Notes: generated from the sequence alone by a model not told the origin. Positions 45,230-55,753 are shown, counted from the stretch's first letter. The stretch is 64,000 bases of DNA from Clostridiales bacterium (GCA_014799665.1 JAAVHP010000009.1:3755-67754), one strand, 5' to 3'. Numbers and translations are program-made.

Positions 45230-46654
45230 TTACAAGACGAAATCCAAATACTTGTTGAATTCGTCTTGATACTTTTTAATAGTTTCGTCGTCCTTGGCAT
45301 TGGTTTTGTTGGGTATGACGTCGATCATTATTTGCCCAAAATTCTGCTGCCAAAGATTGGACGCTGGAACTACACCCAATCCCATGAGATTGTCGATATC
45401 GGGATAGAATTTTTTCATGTAATTTTTAATGAAGTAGTCATTTGAATATGTCGCCGCACCGTCTACGGTTTTGGACATACTTATGTGTCCCGCTTGTGCC
45501 CATTCCGTAGCTATGGTCGTATTTTGAGTGAACCATTTGATAAATTCGAGAATAGCCGCCTTCTTGTTAATATCGCTTACGGCAGTCGTCATGGCAAAAG
45601 CATGAGAGTAAGTAAACAGCTTATCGGCGTTTTCCGCATTTTCGTCCATTGCGAACCATTTTGCGATAGACGTTGCACCTATATACTCGTCCATGGTTTT
45701 TTGCAAACTCTCGATCTTGTTCGTATCGGTATACTGTTCGAGATAAGTATTAACTACCCACGGTTGAACTATCGTAAACAGCGCTTGATCGTTCAAAAAC
45801 GCTTTAAGCCTATCCGCTTCCGAAACATTATCTCGCATAAGCTGCGGAGTACCCGTAATAAGCTCGCGTATCGATTCTATCGCTTTTTTCATTGCAGTGC
45901 GATTGGTTTCGTTCCCGTACCAACTTGCGTGGTAATCACTGTCGTAAAGGCTGCCGCCGTTTTGAATGTATGCCGTCGGGAAAACATAGTCTTTGAAAGA
46001 TGTGTGACGAGTAGATACAGAAATGGGCGTTATATCCTTTTGTTGCGCCGCCGCCTTGCACGCCGCTATCATCTCCGCACGATTCTCGGGGATTTTTCCG
46101 TCGTAGCATTCGTCGAGCATTTTTTTGTTATAAAGCACGACTGCGCTTTGCGCGTCGCTCGCTATACTATAAACTTTATCGGAGCCCAACGAAGAATACG
46201 GTGCTACGCAAGCCGCAAGATTGTTTAAGTCTATATTTATACCCGAAAGCTCCATCGCCTCGTCAAATGGCTGAATGAGCTTATTATCCAAATACATTTT
46301 GTGTCCCATTTGATGCGACATAATAAAATCGGGCGCTTCATTCCTATTCGCGATTTGATCTTGCACCTTGGTGTCGAACTGATCCTGATATGTAGGACGA
46401 CTTTCGACGCTTATTTTGCCGCGATACTGAATATTGAACTGTTGAATCATCTGCGAAAACGGTACTGAGTCTTCGCCGCTCACAACGGTTGCGAGAATTA
46501 TTTCCACGTTATCGAAAATAACGTTGCCGTTTTCGTCCTTGTTGAGCGTGCCTGTTGTAGTCCATCCGTCGCCGCCGCCACCGCAAGCGGTAAGCGAAAA
46601 CGCGCATACGAATGCGCAGATCGCGCATATTATTGCCGTAATTTTCTTTTTCAT
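45230..46654 (-). CDS. Sugar-binding lipoprotein of the ABC transporter
   Basis: 474 residues. Signal peptide with lipobox SLTAC (Cys24), followed by a Gly-rich linker and a family-1 solute-binding fold (ILATVVSGEDSVPFSQMIQQFN, YSIASDAQSAVVLYNKKML, FIKWFTQN). Anchored outside the membrane, it would deliver oligosaccharides to the permeases directly downstream. ATG behind AAAAGGAGTTTATC. It is the transporter's nearest binding protein; a second one is at 48.7 kb. Confidence 0.9.
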   Translation of the reverse strand: MKKKITAIICAICAFVCAFSLTACGGGGDGWTTTGTLNKDENGNVIFDNVEIILATVVSGEDSVPFSQMIQQFNIQYRGKISVESRPTYQDQFDTKVQDQIANRNEAPDFIMSHQMGHKMYLDNKLIQPFDEAMELSGINIDLNNLAACVAPYSSLGSDKVYSIASDAQSAVVLYNKKMLDECYDGKIPENRAEMIAACKAAAQQKDITPISVSTRHTSFKDYVFPTAYIQNGGSLYDSDYHASWYGNETNRTAMKKAIESIRELITGTPQLMRDNVSEADRLKAFLNDQALFTIVQPWVVNTYLEQYTDTNKIESLQKTMDEYIGATSIAKWFAMDENAENADKLFTYSHAFAMTTAVSDINKKAAILEFIKWFTQNTTIATEWAQAGHISMSKTVDGAATYSNDYFIKNYMKKFYPDIDNLMGLGVVPASNLWQQNFGQIMIDVIPNKTNAKDDETIKKYQDEFNKYLDFVL

Positions 46655-46687
46655 GATAAACTCCTTTTTAGTTTATTTTCTGCGTGG

Positions 46688-48697
46688 TTACGCTTGTTTA
46701 TAAATGTGGTATACAAACCCGCAATTCCTGCCTATTTCAACCGTTTCCGTAGTAGCATTGGTAAGCGTTTTTTGAGTCTTTGTTACAGCCGTATTGTTGC
46801 CTTCGACATCCGTCCACACATCGGCTACGTATTCACCCGCGCCCAAGAATGAAAAGTCAAGATTTACCGTATTGGGCACAACGGCATTTATACACGCCAC
46901 AAACCAATCGTCGCCCGACTTTATCGCCGCACAGTAATACATATCGGGTTCGCCGCCCAAGAAAATCATTTCGTCGTGTTTTGCGGGGAGTGCTTTATAG
47001 TAGCTGTTTACCGTCTCGTCGTAATACTCGCTCGCATAATCACCCATGGACGGAATACCCGATTCAAACAACACCGCAAGCGCCATTTGGTGTCCGACGG
47101 TAAGACCGCGATTTCTCGGCTTTACGCACGGCGTAAAATCTGCCGCGCCCAAAAGATTGCGCGTAAACATGTGGTTAACCGTAACCGTACTGTCTACGGT
47201 ATCGAACTCGTTGCCGTAAATACCTTCGCGATTGATGACGTTGGGATATTTGCGACGCTCGCCCGTAGGCTTATTCGATCCGTGCGCATTGACTACCATT
47301 TGCCGTTTTGCACATTCCTGATAAATTGTTTCATACCATTCTATCGCACCGATGTCCTCGCTCTGATGCGGGGGTTTTTCCACCGTTTCGCCGCTGAAAA
47401 AGTCTATCTTAATTCCCGATGCGCCCCAGCTTTTCCATTGGTCGAGCTTTTCCGTAAGTATTTCTTTTTTGCCCTTACCGAAAGTTTTATATGCGTCGCA
47501 CCACACTATGACCTTGACGCCCTTTTGCTTGGCATAGTCCATAAAGTCAAGGAACACATCCATTTGACTTTCGAGATCATTATCCCAATTGCCGTCGAGA
47601 ATGTGATACTTCCAACCCATAGCGACCGCAAGATCGACATACTCTTTATGCAGTGCATAGTCCCGTTGATTATCTACGCCCGGATAGCGCAACCAGTTAA
47701 ATGTAGAAACACCCGGCTCTACCCATTCGTAATCATATATCTTTTTCTCGTCGTCCGTAAGTTCGTCGTAATTATCCGGACGCCACGGCGTTACGTCGTC
47801 ATATACTTTTTCGTGCATTTCACTTTCCACGACCGTAGCAAGCGTCCCCACCGAGCCTAACCGCCACGGTGAAGTGAACGGGTATGCCACTTTATTGTCG
47901 TTTTCGGTAATGCCAGCGGGAGTATGTACCGTTTGTAAAATACCCGTGCCGTAATTCTTTTCCTGTTCTTTAAGGAACGAGCCGTAAAACCCGCTTCCTA
48001 TCAAATCGGATTCGGTAATAAGTGAATACAGATCGGCGCTACCCACTTTATACAATATCGGCATAGCAAGCGTGGAGCCGCCCAAGCCCGCAACGTTTTT
48101 GTAAACGTATGCGTTTTCATAAGCAAAGAATTCGCCCTCTCTGCCCCACGCCGCACTCGTCTTATACGGCTGTGTCCAAAGCTGCGCATTGCTCGGCAAC
48201 GCAAACTCGCTGTTTTCGGCGAGCACCGTCATAGTCCCACTCGAACCGTCTATCGCGCGAATGTTGTATCTGTAAGCATAGCCGTCGTCGTACGCGCGCA
48301 TTATGACGTCGAGATAAAATTCCCACGCCTTAAAAGTTATAATCGTTTCATTGCAGTCGTAGCTTACGGTCGCGTGTTTTCCCGTAATATTTTCGTACTC
48401 GCCCGTTATGCGCTTATTCGACGAGCCTTCCACCGTCAAAAGTCTCAGATCGTCCTCCGCAATGGTAAAGCCGAGCGCCGATTTTTGAACAATCGCCGTA
48501 CCGTCTTTTGTCACGGAATAGCTTAATTTACCGTCCGCATCCATTACAACCGAAGATGTTATCGATCCGTCGGGCGACTTAACTATCCATTCTCCCATAT
48601 TGTTCGTCGTTGATTCGGAACAACCGACGAATGCAATGGTAGACATACATATTGCTCCGCATAGAGCCGTCATAATGATTTTTTTGAATTTATTCAT
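46688..48697 (-). CDS. Glycoside hydrolase family 97 lipoprotein
   Basis: 669 residues. Signal peptide with lipobox FVGC (Cys26), so surface-anchored. Family blocks: WTQPYKTSAAWGREGEFF, LRYPGVDNQRDYALHKEYVDLAVAMGWKYHILDGNW, SGIKIDFFSGE (about 428-438), and NAHGSNKPTGERRKYPN...REGIYGNEF. The Asp in IKIDF is where retaining GH97 alpha-galactosidases have their nucleophile, so alpha-galactosidase is the favoured activity over the inverting alpha-glucosidase type. It is the only clear cell-surface sugar-cleaving hydrolase in the locus. Sits between the two binding-protein genes. Confidence 0.9.
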   Translation of the reverse strand: MNKFKKIIMTALCGAICMSTIAFVGCSESTTNNMGEWIVKSPDGSITSSVVMDADGKLSYSVTKDGTAIVQKSALGFTIAEDDLRLLTVEGSSNKRITGEYENITGKHATVSYDCNETIITFKAWEFYLDVIMRAYDDGYAYRYNIRAIDGSSGTMTVLAENSEFALPSNAQLWTQPYKTSAAWGREGEFFAYENAYVYKNVAGLGGSTLAMPILYKVGSADLYSLITESDLIGSGFYGSFLKEQEKNYGTGILQTVHTPAGITENDNKVAYPFTSPWRLGSVGTLATVVESEMHEKVYDDVTPWRPDNYDELTDDEKKIYDYEWVEPGVSTFNWLRYPGVDNQRDYALHKEYVDLAVAMGWKYHILDGNWDNDLESQMDVFLDFMDYAKQKGVKVIVWCDAYKTFGKGKKEILTEKLDQWKSWGASGIKIDFFSGETVEKPPHQSEDIGAIEWYETIYQECAKRQMVVNAHGSNKPTGERRKYPNVINREGIYGNEFDTVDSTVTVNHMFTRNLLGAADFTPCVKPRNRGLTVGHQMALAVLFESGIPSMGDYASEYYDETVNSYYKALPAKHDEMIFLGGEPDMYYCAAIKSGDDWFVACINAVVPNTVNLDFSFLGAGEYVADVWTDVEGNNTAVTKTQKTLTNATTETVEIGRNCGFVYHIYKQA

Positions 48698-48717
48698 ATC
48701 GATCTCCCTATTCGCGA

Positions 48718-50517
48718 TTATGCTTCCGCAATGCTCGCTTTGAGTCGTTCAGCCATGGTTTTTAGCGCATCCATATCCTGCGCCTCACCCTGAATCAACG
48801 GTTTTAAGTAAGAATTCGCTACGACGTTAGTCGCTATATTTATGGTTTTGGTACTGCCGTCGAGCGTATAGAAATTTTCGGGATCACCGACTTTATGCAA
48901 GAGCTTTACCTTGGTATTATCCGAATGGATAAACTCGTCGCTTTCTACTACCGATTTACGCACGGGATACCACCCGTTACGTGCAAATGCGTATGAATGT
49001 CTGCTGACGTAATCGGCAAACACGCCGGCGGCGGCAAGTTCGGTATTCGTAAGATTCTGCGATCTGTAAAAACCGAGTCCGATGCTGTTTACCGGTATCC
49101 TATCTTTATATTCGCCGTCCGAATAAAGCCCCGAAAGCGGCATTACGCCGTATGCGTCGTTATCGCAAATGTCGCGAATAGGCGTAGGCCAGCTTATTAT
49201 TCCCATAAACGCCGTTCCCGCTTCCACACGGCTACGCGCATTGTTTTCGTGTGCGTCGTCACCCACAAGCAATCCGTGATGCTTTCCCGAGCTGCCAAGT
49301 AAGTCGTACGTATTGTTAAGCGCCGTTGCCGCCGCCGTAAGTTTTTCGTCGTCATCCCACGTATTGCGCACCCCGCCGTTCGCATACTCGAAGTAGTCCG
49401 CGCCGTTTTGTGCAAATGCCGCAAGCGCAGACACTTCTGTCCATGTAGCCGAGCTGTTGCAAATAAGCGTTTTGAAATCGGGATTGCTTTCCGACTCTCC
49501 GTCATATACTTTTTTAAGCAATGCGCCGAATTCGGTATAGCTCTCGGGCAAAGCATTGTCGCCGTTGTACTTTTGCATGAGCGCCTTATTATAAATGATG
49601 AACGGCACGCCCGAAACAAGCGGGATCGAGCACAATCTACCGTCTACCGAGCTATCGCGCGAAGCCCCTGCGTACCAATCATCTGCCGAATACTCTATAC
49701 CCGCCAAAGTGTAAATCTCGTCGATAGAAAAGTAGTTTTTGTCGGTCTCGTTTTTATTGAGCGTTTTTTGAACGCGCAACGAGAATGTATCTTGATTGGA
49801 AAGCGTATAGGTAACATTTACTTTAATCTTGCCACTGAACTCTGGATCCGCGTTGAATTGCTTTGCAAGATTCCACATAACGTTGTCGTTAATTCCAGAA
49901 TCCCAGCCCATGCCGAGCCATACATTTACGTTTACGTTTTCGAATATCGGTTTGCCGTTTTCGTCGAGCTTCATGGAATTGTCGCGCTTATATCCCGCGT
50001 ACAGCGTAGTATCGCTCGTCGCGACGTCGGACACGAAGTCCCATTTTTGAGTACACTCTTTGTCTTTGTACCAGCCCGTAAAAATATGTCCGAGCCGAGA
50101 CGGTATAGGCGTTTCTATCTCATCTATCTCTTTACTCTTACGCGAGCTTATAACCGTGTTTTTATGTTTGCCTCCGTAGTTTTCGTCAAACGATACGGAA
50201 ACGTAATCTACGTTTTCCCACTTTGCATACAGCGTGACATCGCCCGCGAGCGGCTGACGAAAGTTAAACTTGTGGGTAAGCCCCTCGTCGGTGTACCAGC
50301 CTTCGAGCTCGAGACCGTCGCGGTGTGGATTCCAATTTACCGCTTTGCCGCCACTCGGGACGCTTACGCTTCGCGAAGAAATTTGCGCGTCGTAGTTCAA
50401 GTGATAAACCACATTATACTTATCGCCCGAATTGCCGCACGCCGTAAGCGAACTCATGCCGAATACCATTGCGGTACAGCACGCAACCGCTATAATGCGT
50501 TTTAAATACTTCTTCAT
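48718..50517 (-). CDS. Solute-binding lipoprotein with two N-terminal InlB-type repeats
   Basis: 599 residues. Lipobox SLTAC (Cys27), then two repeats of the Listeria-Bacteroides (InlB B) type: GWYTDEGLTHKFNF...DVTLYAKW (about 73-101) and GWYKDKECTQKWDF...DTTLYAGY (about 147-176). From about 180 the chain is a family-1 solute-binding fold (NVWLGMGWDSG, VPFIIYNKALMQKYNG, AGTAFMGIISWPTPI). This fusion of a beta-grasp adhesion-type repeat with a binding protein is unusual. ATG behind TAAGGAGGAATAGGC, 12 bases after the big Ig-like gene. Confidence 0.85.
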   Translation of the reverse strand: MKKYLKRIIAVACCTAMVFGMSSLTACGNSGDKYNVVYHLNYDAQISSRSVSVPSGGKAVNWNPHRDGLELEGWYTDEGLTHKFNFRQPLAGDVTLYAKWENVDYVSVSFDENYGGKHKNTVISSRKSKEIDEIETPIPSRLGHIFTGWYKDKECTQKWDFVSDVATSDTTLYAGYKRDNSMKLDENGKPIFENVNVNVWLGMGWDSGINDNVMWNLAKQFNADPEFSGKIKVNVTYTLSNQDTFSLRVQKTLNKNETDKNYFSIDEIYTLAGIEYSADDWYAGASRDSSVDGRLCSIPLVSGVPFIIYNKALMQKYNGDNALPESYTEFGALLKKVYDGESESNPDFKTLICNSSATWTEVSALAAFAQNGADYFEYANGGVRNTWDDDEKLTAAATALNNTYDLLGSSGKHHGLLVGDDAHENNARSRVEAGTAFMGIISWPTPIRDICDNDAYGVMPLSGLYSDGEYKDRIPVNSIGLGFYRSQNLTNTELAAAGVFADYVSRHSYAFARNGWYPVRKSVVESDEFIHSDNTKVKLLHKVGDPENFYTLDGSTKTINIATNVVANSYLKPLIQGEAQDMDALKTMAERLKASIAEA

Positions 50518-50529
50518 GCCTATTCCTCC

Positions 50530-53500
50530 TTAAACCGTTTCGGCTTGCGCTGCGCTCGCCGACCATTTGATATTTGTGTAAGCTCCATTAATGTTCACAT
50601 TTTTCAGCGACAGTATCACCGCGTCGGTGCTTCCGGTGAAAGTGAACCGGATAGCCTTTGAACCGTTTTCCAAACTCGTCGCGCTTATCGTGTAATTCCC
50701 GCCGGAACGTGTAACCGTATATTTGATCTTTTCGGTCGCGCCAAACCATTCGTTATTCAGTGTGCCGTCAATGGTAGCTCCATCCAAACTTTTGTTAATA
50801 AATGTTCCGTTACCGTTGTTATCTATACGCATTACACTGAACGTCTTTACGTCTCTATACGCGTAGTCCTGTATTGCAAGGTGAATCTTGTTGTTGCCGC
50901 TCCAATTGCTTCCGGCAGAACTCGTATCCGAAGCAAACGCGAACTCGAATTCGAACGTAAAATCGCCGTCGAATATCATATACGGACTGAACCAAGCGTC
51001 ATTATCGCCCATGCCGTTAGCGTTTACATTGCAAGCGATCCCGTTCGTCTCGTCGCAAGTAACGGCGAAACGATTATCGTCAATCGACGTTCCGTAAGAC
51101 CAATTGTTGTTTTCTTGGAAAGGTCTGTACGCGTTTATAAAATTCATTCCGTCGGTTGTAAGCTCGTTTAGCTTTTTTATCGCCTCTGCGCCGGTCAAAT
51201 AAGATGTTAGTATACCCGTTTTGACCGAGCTGTTTTGGAATATACCCGGTACGGTATCGATATCGGCTAATTCTTTATTTGTGTAGCCCATAACATATTC
51301 GTCGTTGACAAAGACGTAAAAGAATTTTTCGTTACGCATAACGGATATCGTGAGCGGGAATGCGTTACCCCAATCGCTCGTTCTGAGCTTGGGATCGTTC
51401 AACGCATAGTATATAGGAGTTGCGGACGTAGTATGGTCAAGCGTCGTCCAACCGTCGGCGTCCATATCGAAGTATTTAACTTTGAGCGCTCTGTCGATTT
51501 TAATATTACCGGCGGCGCCGCACTCGCCTCTGTCCGCAAATGCTGCCAAATACTTTTTAACGTTGTCGCCCTTTGCCGAGTGTGTTACGCCGTAAATCAT
51601 GTCCGTTCCGCCCTGCGAATCGGCAGTGAACGTAACTTCAGCGTAGTAAACCTTGCCGGCGGTCACGTCGAGCTGCGCAAATGCTATGCCGTCGCCGCTT
51701 ATGTAGGCAGTCGGGTTTTGCCCGTTGTCGTAATTAGCGCCGGCTGTATAACTCAGTTCGTGCGCGCCGTCACCGCTTATCGATCCGAACACCTTTTTGT
51801 GCGCGTGCACCGTTACGTCTTTCGTCACATCGCCTATCGTATACGTAACGATGTACTCGCCTATCGCGGTTGCCGTTATAGCGGTCTTGTCGGAGTTGAG
51901 TGTCGCCGTTTGGCTGTCGCAAGCGACAACGACCTGCGTCGTTATATCGTCGCCGTCGGAAGAAACAGCGGTAAATGCCGGGAGCGTTATTTCGTCGCCT
52001 ATAGGTCCGTAAATATCGGTGACGTTGTCCGCAATCGTTATTACAGGCTTATTCGACGTAATGATAATCTCCACGGTATCCGTCTTACCCAAAGCGGAAA
52101 CGGTTATCGTAGCCCTGCCGACACCCGCTACCGAAAGTGTAAAACCGTCTACCGATATTACCGTCATATCGCTCGAAGTGACCGTTACGGTCGTATTTTC
52201 AAGCGTATAATATTCCGCGGGATCGAGAGATACGGTGATCGTGCGCGTATCCGTCGAATCGTCTTTCCATGCTGCCGTAAGCGCTTCTTTATTCGTTACG
52301 GATACCGCGGAAAGAGCGGGTATTACGGTTATCGTAACGCTATCCGTAAAGTTGCCCGATTTTGCCGTTATCGTTGCGGTGCCCGCTTTTAACGGCGTGA
52401 GCGTTTTACCGCTTACCGATATGACGGTCGGATCGCTTGACGATACAGTCGCGTCATCCAATCCAAATACGCTTACATCAACCATACGCGCGGAGTCGCC
52501 CGCCGCCCAACGTGCGGTAAGCTCGGTTTTATTGACTATGGATAAGCTTTGCTCGGGTACGGACCATTTTATATTAGAGTACGTCCCCTTTACACCGCAG
52601 TTTTTCCAAATGAGTATTACAGGCTCGCACGGGCTTTTCCAATTGAGCGCGCCGTGATCGTCGTACGTCCACACATTGAGTTGCGTTCCGTCGGGACGGC
52701 TTATCTTAAACGTGTATTTCGCAAGCGGCTTGTTGTTTACGTCTACCGTACAAATACGCGATACCGAATATTTCAATTTCATTTCGCCGTCGAATTTATA
52801 CCATTCGCCGCCGTTCACGATGTTATCCGGATGTTCCCAATCCCAGCTGTTGGGCTTGTTTACGCTGAAACACTTCGCCATTGCGCATAGCTGTCCGTTT
52901 ACGTTATCCACCCTGCTCGCGCCGAATAAAAACGCAGGGTTATTACCGTAGTTACTGCTCCACGAATCGTAATCATCGCGCGCGTGCCTTACTTCCAAGC
53001 CCATATATCTATTCCAATCGGAAGCGCTCGCAAAGGTATCTGCGGCAAATGTATATTCCCACTCAAATGTAAAGTTCCCGTCAAAAAAGATATACGGGGT
53101 AACAATACCTTTATTTTCGCTTGTAAGCGTATCGGTATCGAATGTATAGTTTGCGCCGAGTGCCGCCGCGTCGGACGACGATATATGCTCGCTCGCCTCG
53201 TTTTCCGTTTTCCACCAATCGCTCGGAGCGAACTCGCTCATGAGTTTGCTGCCGTTATCGGTAAGTGAATCGAACTTTGCTTTCGCGGCGTCGCCCGTGA
53301 GCCAAACTATATTCGATATATCCGTTTTTATGCCGCTCTGTTGGAAATATCCGGGAACAGTGTCTTTATCCGAGAAATACTTGTTTGTCACCGTGCACAC
53401 ATAATCGTCGTTGACAAAATAGTAGAAGAAATCGCCCACACGCACGGTCGCAAGCTTGCAAGGGAAAGACTCGAGCTTGTCTATGCCGCGGAATTTATAC

Positions 53501-54795
53501 AAACCGTCAGTGTAAATTATTTGTGTACGCGGCTGATTACCTTGATTAAGTTGCCAACAATCGCTGTCGTTTACTATATCAAAGTCTTTCACTCTGAATG
53601 TTCTCGTGCCGTTCCAATATTTTTGTTCTTCACCTTCATATTCCGGTTCGCGAGTAATCGCCGCGCCTCTGTCTACATACGCGGTAAGATAACGGGTATT
53701 GTCGGCTTTGACAGAGTGCGTCATACCGTAATATGTACCCCAGTCGGGCTTGCCGTCGGAGTTTATCGTAAATTCCGAATAGTAGATTTTACTCGGTTCG
53801 GCATCAAATGCAGCCCATGTACCGTCCCATCTATCGAAAAACACTACCTGTTCTTCGTCAGCTACGAATTGCTTATCTTCCTCATATGACACTGCGGAAA
53901 GATCGACCATTCCGTACCCGTTTACATTTGCGAATACGTTCCTGTATGCGTTTACGATCAGCGTAACTGATGCAGTCAGGCTTTCGTCGCGCGGGTCGGC
54001 GACGTCGAGTTTCACCGTATATGAGCCTTTTTCAATCGCTTTGACCGTCATGGTGTTTTTATCGAAAGAAATTCCGTCCGAGCAAGTCGCAGTAATATAT
54101 TCACGTAAATCAGCGCCGTCGCAAGACAATGCCGTTACGGGAAGTTCTACGTTCGTATTAACCGCACCTTTTACTTCGGTAGCTTCGCCGAAAGTAGGCG
54201 CTGTTAATGCTACCACGGCAATATCCACGCTATCGGTAAAACCGAATGTCGAAACAGTGACGATAGCGTTACCTTGCGCCACTGCGGTAACAGTATTTCC
54301 GTTTACCGAAACCACGTTGGTATTGTTCGATACGATTTCAATCTTTGCGCAGGCTACGTCGAACAAATCGGGCTTAATCGCATATTCGAGCGTTTTACTC
54401 TCACCGACTACGATCTTTTCAAGCGCGTTTTTATTTACTATGGCAATTTCACTCGGCGCTTGCTTAACGGTTATATTGACGCTGTCGCTTTCGTCGTCGG
54501 CGATAACCGTAATTTTGGCTATACCCGCGCTTTTTGCTTTAAGCGTCATGCCGTCTGCCTCAACGACAGACGGATTGCTTGACGTTACCCGTATATCCTT
54601 TTCGGATATTTCGGACGGTATGTCGATCAGTAATGTTCTGTCGGCACCACCCTCGAACCATTCGGCTCGAAGCTCGGCTTTGTTGGTTATCCGCAATGCG
54701 GTAGGCTCGACCGTGTTTTTGGAACATCCGACTAAACACGCCGCCAAGCACATGAATACCGCAAATACAATTAACCATAACTTTTTTGATTTCAT
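50530..54795 (-). CDS. Large Ig-like (BIG2) lipoprotein with an internal duplication
   Basis: 1421 residues. Lipobox LVGC (Cys24). The architecture is duplicated: several BIG2 Ig-like domains (VTSSNPSVVEADGMTLKAKSAGIAKITV and similar), then a module of about 230 residues with FVNDDYVCTVTNKYFSDKDTVPGYFQQSG, then a jelly-roll-like region (DGNFTFEWEYTFAADT); about 730 residues later the same order returns (FVNDEYVMGYTNKELADIDTVPGIFQNSS, DGDFTFEFEFAFASDT). No catalytic motif is evident. It is probably a surface glycan-binding or display protein, first in the unit with the transporter. ATG behind GGGAGGAAACT. Confidence 0.72.
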   Translation of the reverse strand: MKSKKLWLIVFAVFMCLAACLVGCSKNTVEPTALRITNKAELRAEWFEGGADRTLLIDIPSEISEKDIRVTSSNPSVVEADGMTLKAKSAGIAKITVIADDESDSVNITVKQAPSEIAIVNKNALEKIVVGESKTLEYAIKPDLFDVACAKIEIVSNNTNVVSVNGNTVTAVAQGNAIVTVSTFGFTDSVDIAVVALTAPTFGEATEVKGAVNTNVELPVTALSCDGADLREYITATCSDGISFDKNTMTVKAIEKGSYTVKLDVADPRDESLTASVTLIVNAYRNVFANVNGYGMVDLSAVSYEEDKQFVADEEQVVFFDRWDGTWAAFDAEPSKIYYSEFTINSDGKPDWGTYYGMTHSVKADNTRYLTAYVDRGAAITREPEYEGEEQKYWNGTRTFRVKDFDIVNDSDCWQLNQGNQPRTQIIYTDGLYKFRGIDKLESFPCKLATVRVGDFFYYFVNDDYVCTVTNKYFSDKDTVPGYFQQSGIKTDISNIVWLTGDAAKAKFDSLTDNGSKLMSEFAPSDWWKTENEASEHISSSDAAALGANYTFDTDTLTSENKGIVTPYIFFDGNFTFEWEYTFAADTFASASDWNRYMGLEVRHARDDYDSWSSNYGNNPAFLFGASRVDNVNGQLCAMAKCFSVNKPNSWDWEHPDNIVNGGEWYKFDGEMKLKYSVSRICTVDVNNKPLAKYTFKISRPDGTQLNVWTYDDHGALNWKSPCEPVILIWKNCGVKGTYSNIKWSVPEQSLSIVNKTELTARWAAGDSARMVDVSVFGLDDATVSSSDPTVISVSGKTLTPLKAGTATITAKSGNFTDSVTITVIPALSAVSVTNKEALTAAWKDDSTDTRTITVSLDPAEYYTLENTTVTVTSSDMTVISVDGFTLSVAGVGRATITVSALGKTDTVEIIITSNKPVITIADNVTDIYGPIGDEITLPAFTAVSSDGDDITTQVVVACDSQTATLNSDKTAITATAIGEYIVTYTIGDVTKDVTVHAHKKVFGSISGDGAHELSYTAGANYDNGQNPTAYISGDGIAFAQLDVTAGKVYYAEVTFTADSQGGTDMIYGVTHSAKGDNVKKYLAAFADRGECGAAGNIKIDRALKVKYFDMDADGWTTLDHTTSATPIYYALNDPKLRTSDWGNAFPLTISVMRNEKFFYVFVNDEYVMGYTNKELADIDTVPGIFQNSSVKTGILTSYLTGAEAIKKLNELTTDGMNFINAYRPFQENNNWSYGTSIDDNRFAVTCDETNGIACNVNANGMGDNDAWFSPYMIFDGDFTFEFEFAFASDTSSAGSNWSGNNKIHLAIQDYAYRDVKTFSVMRIDNNGNGTFINKSLDGATIDGTLNNEWFGATEKIKYTVTRSGGNYTISATSLENGSKAIRFTFTGSTDAVILSLKNVNINGAYTNIKWSASAAQAETV

Positions 54796-54853
54796 AGTTT
54801 CCTCCCGGACATATTTTTTAGCGACATATGTATCGCTTGATTACTGCCTAAAA

Positions 54854-55753
54854 TTATCTGTAATTGATATTTTTTTCACTCATCCATTTGAATGGGTCGT
54901 CGCTTTGACACGATTTTCTGTACTCGCGCGGACTTACCCCTTTCCACTTTATAAACATGCGCGTAAAATACTTGGGATTATCGATGCCCACCATTCCCGC
55001 CACTGTTTCGACACTCACATCCATTTGTTTCAAAAATATACAGGCGTTGGAAATTCTATAACGATTTATATAATCTATAGGCGTCATATCCAAAAACTTT
55101 TTGAACATACCGTACATTTGTTTTTCCGATACGTGCATATCATCGGAGATTTGCTTGATCGATAAATTCAAGCGGTAATTTCCGTGAATATATGTCAATA
55201 TATCGTTGAAATACTTATCTGCCAACGAACCCCTTACTCCGATAGGCGCGTATTTTATTTTTTCGGCTATCAGTTGCGCCGCGATCAACAAAAAGTATCC
55301 GGAGCATTTCAAGCTTTGCAACATACCGCCGTCGTAACCGTCGTGCAATTGCATAAAAAGCTGCGCAGCTTGAGCATAATCGTTTAATATAACATAGTGG
55401 CGTTCTTTTGTAAAACCGCATAACAATAAAAATTCGTCAATGTCCTCGTTCGCACCGATAAAATTTACCCAAATATACGACCAAGGTTTTACAACATCGG
55501 GATAGTAATCGTATTTCACGCCACGACGCAACAAAAATGCAGTCCCTTTGCCTAAAACATACTTCTTGTCGTCCACGCACAACGTACCGTGTCCGTCAAG
55601 CACAAAATGCAACGAATAATACTCGCGCATCAGCCCTTCATGTTTTTTGTCCGGTCTGCAATACTCCTGTCCGACTTTAAGCAAATTTACCCTATATAGT
55701 TTGTCACTCACAGGTATCTGCACGATATTGGTTTCTTTTAGCTTTTCATACAT
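54854..55753 (-). CDS. AraC-family transcriptional regulator
   Basis: 299 residues. The N-terminal cupin-like sensing domain (YYSLHFVLDGHGTLCVDDKKYVLGKGTAFLLRRG, about 45-80) is followed by a C-terminal double helix-turn-helix (LSIKQISDDMHVSEKQMYGMFKKFLDMTPIDYINRYRI...ETVAGMVGIDNPKYFTRMFIKWKGVSPREYR). It lies between the esterase and the surface-protein gene, so it is the likely local activator of the glycan locus, sensing an imported sugar. Confidence 0.9.
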   Translation of the reverse strand: MYEKLKETNIVQIPVSDKLYRVNLLKVGQEYCRPDKKHEGLMREYYSLHFVLDGHGTLCVDDKKYVLGKGTAFLLRRGVKYDYYPDVVKPWSYIWVNFIGANEDIDEFLLLCGFTKERHYVILNDYAQAAQLFMQLHDGYDGGMLQSLKCSGYFLLIAAQLIAEKIKYAPIGVRGSLADKYFNDILTYIHGNYRLNLSIKQISDDMHVSEKQMYGMFKKFLDMTPIDYINRYRISNACIFLKQMDVSVETVAGMVGIDNPKYFTRMFIKWKGVSPREYRKSCQSDDPFKWMSEKNINYR

